Below, in pieces: positions 62,964 through 64,000 of a DNA stretch of 64,000 nucleotides (positions are counted from its first letter, which is position 1; each line of letters starts with the position of its first letter). A program made the position numbers and the translations under genes. The DNA comes from Paraspadella gotoi (Eukaryota; Chaetognatha), in the NCBI GenBank assembly GCA_051294375.1, contig CM119266.1:23522776-23586775 (forward strand), in the 5' to 3' direction. A model generated the notes under the pieces. That model had not been told where the DNA came from, made no database searches, and saw nothing but the letters and a program-made list of their open reading frames with translations.

Positions 62964-64000
62964 CTTACTTTTGTTTATCATTAGAAACAGGTGGAGATGA
63001 TTTTTAACTCGGAATCTTAGTTACGGCCCCAATATTTGGTTATATGTCGTACAAATTAAATAATTATTTAGTAACAAACCGTAAGCAAGTATGGTTTAAT
63101 GTGTTTTTTGCTAAATTTCGCCGTTTGTAAGCGGAACCAGAGATGAGAGAGAGCAGAGAGAGAGAGAAAACAAAAGAGGCGTCCAGTTGAAATATTTCGT
63201 ATATATGGCATCGTTTACATTAAACATCATCGCCGATGCTCCCTTTGTTCGGAAGTGAAAAATGATTTTGCATGCACTTCGCGTGAGGCGACCACACTGT
63301 TCCACTCGTACGTTGACGGAAGCGCCGCGCCTGCCAATGGTGCCACCGTTGATATTAGACGGCACCCAACGCGGCGAACCATTGTGATTTAATTTTATTA
63401 TCGCCCAAAAAGAACTTATTGTCTTCAACAATATTTTAATTTTAAATATTCGATCATTTAGAATAGCAATAAGACTTTTTTTTCATCTGCACCCTAACTG
63501 TCCCCAATGTCAACTTCGTCTTTCTCATCTCTTCCCTCCTTTTCAACGGATCCCAATCCCAAGCCATGGCATACTCGAGATTCGCGGGTAGGGAAGCCCA
63601 CGGTTTCGCCACCGAGCCATTTTGTCCCCATGGCCCGGACCACTTCGACCAGCCAAATCTTTGCCCGCCGGGATACGAGGTCGCGGATCGAGAGGACAAA
63701 AACTCTGCTCGGGAGAAATCCGCGAATCAAATAGGCCTACGTCGGAGATCGTGGTCGCGGACGGAAATTCTATTTACTTACTTTCTATAAATATTATATT
63801 AAAAGATACAAAAATTTTAAAAAATAAATAAAGACAAGAAAAAAGATCAACACTGAAAGTTGAAACAAAGCAAAATTGTTGCAATTATTTATATATAGTT
63901 TTAAATTTCAAGATTTTATTGTTAATTATTAAATGAGCTTAAATAAGCGATGATCAAATAGAATAATAAAACATTTTAGTTATTTATTTCCTTTTAATTT
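62964..64000. repeat. Large inverted repeat, right arm (runs off the window)
   Basis: Inverted copy of 61569-62615. Short frames are similar in both arms (they share EKSANQIGL) but match no family I know. The arm continues to the window edge. Confidence 0.9.

Overview
The window looks like an arthropod Hox-cluster scaffold, possibly from a crustacean; the phylum is well supported but the lineage is a guess. The only gene I can support is the 5' coding part of an Antennapedia (Antp) orthologue on the minus strand. Its second coding exon (15114-16342) encodes the Antp-type hexapeptide YPWMRSQF directly before a consensus splice donor, and carries PRFSTYDR, which resembles the fly Antp motif PRFPPYDR. 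A short upstream exon (17666-17742) supplies the Hox N-terminus MNSFY. The phases of the two exons fit exactly across a 1.3 kb intron. No homeobox is visible, so it should lie left of the window or in a gap, after an intron of at least 15 kb. By the usual Hox order and orientation, the roughly 46 kb to the right should be Antp 5' leader introns and the Antp-Ubx intergenic region.

Everything else is non-coding and full of microsatellites: (GA)n/(CT)n, (CGA)n, (GAT)n, (AAAT)n, (AAAG)n and long purine/pyrimidine tracts. I identified no rRNA, tRNA, CRISPR array or transposase gene. Most long open frames elsewhere are translations of these repeats (RERERE, SLSLSL, DDDD).

The strongest large-scale signal is repeated sequence that looks largely like an assembly artefact. 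From 21.7 to 33.5 kb the sequence runs collinear with 33.5-43.4 kb, but the second copy is about 7-18% longer over the intervals I compared, mainly through scattered single-base insertions. That fits unpolished long-read gap filling. Further copy pairs are 2.2-3.7/5.7-7.8, 10.1-12.0/12.0-14.1, 43.4-45.9/46.1-48.6, 48.8/49.5, 29.7-32.0/50.3-52.4/52.5-54.0 and 59.6/60.0 kb, several of them meeting at 25-N placeholder gaps. At several places one copy carries complex sequence that the other lacks (6782-7500, 36985-37300, 42285-42790). The right end is a large inverted repeat (61569-62615 against 62964-64000).

Candidate regulatory structures stand out from this background. They are a CCAAT plus tandem TAATCC cluster about 0.5-0.7 kb upstream of the Antp start codon; a triple CCAAT/CACGTG cluster with CRE-like sites at 24.0-24.1 kb, recognisable in the second copy; a CRE/E-box palindrome at 1.13 kb; an inverted repeat inside the first Antp intron; and an AT-rich block (43.5-48.6 kb, present twice) with an embedded GC-rich island. 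Regulatory roles are inferred from motifs only.
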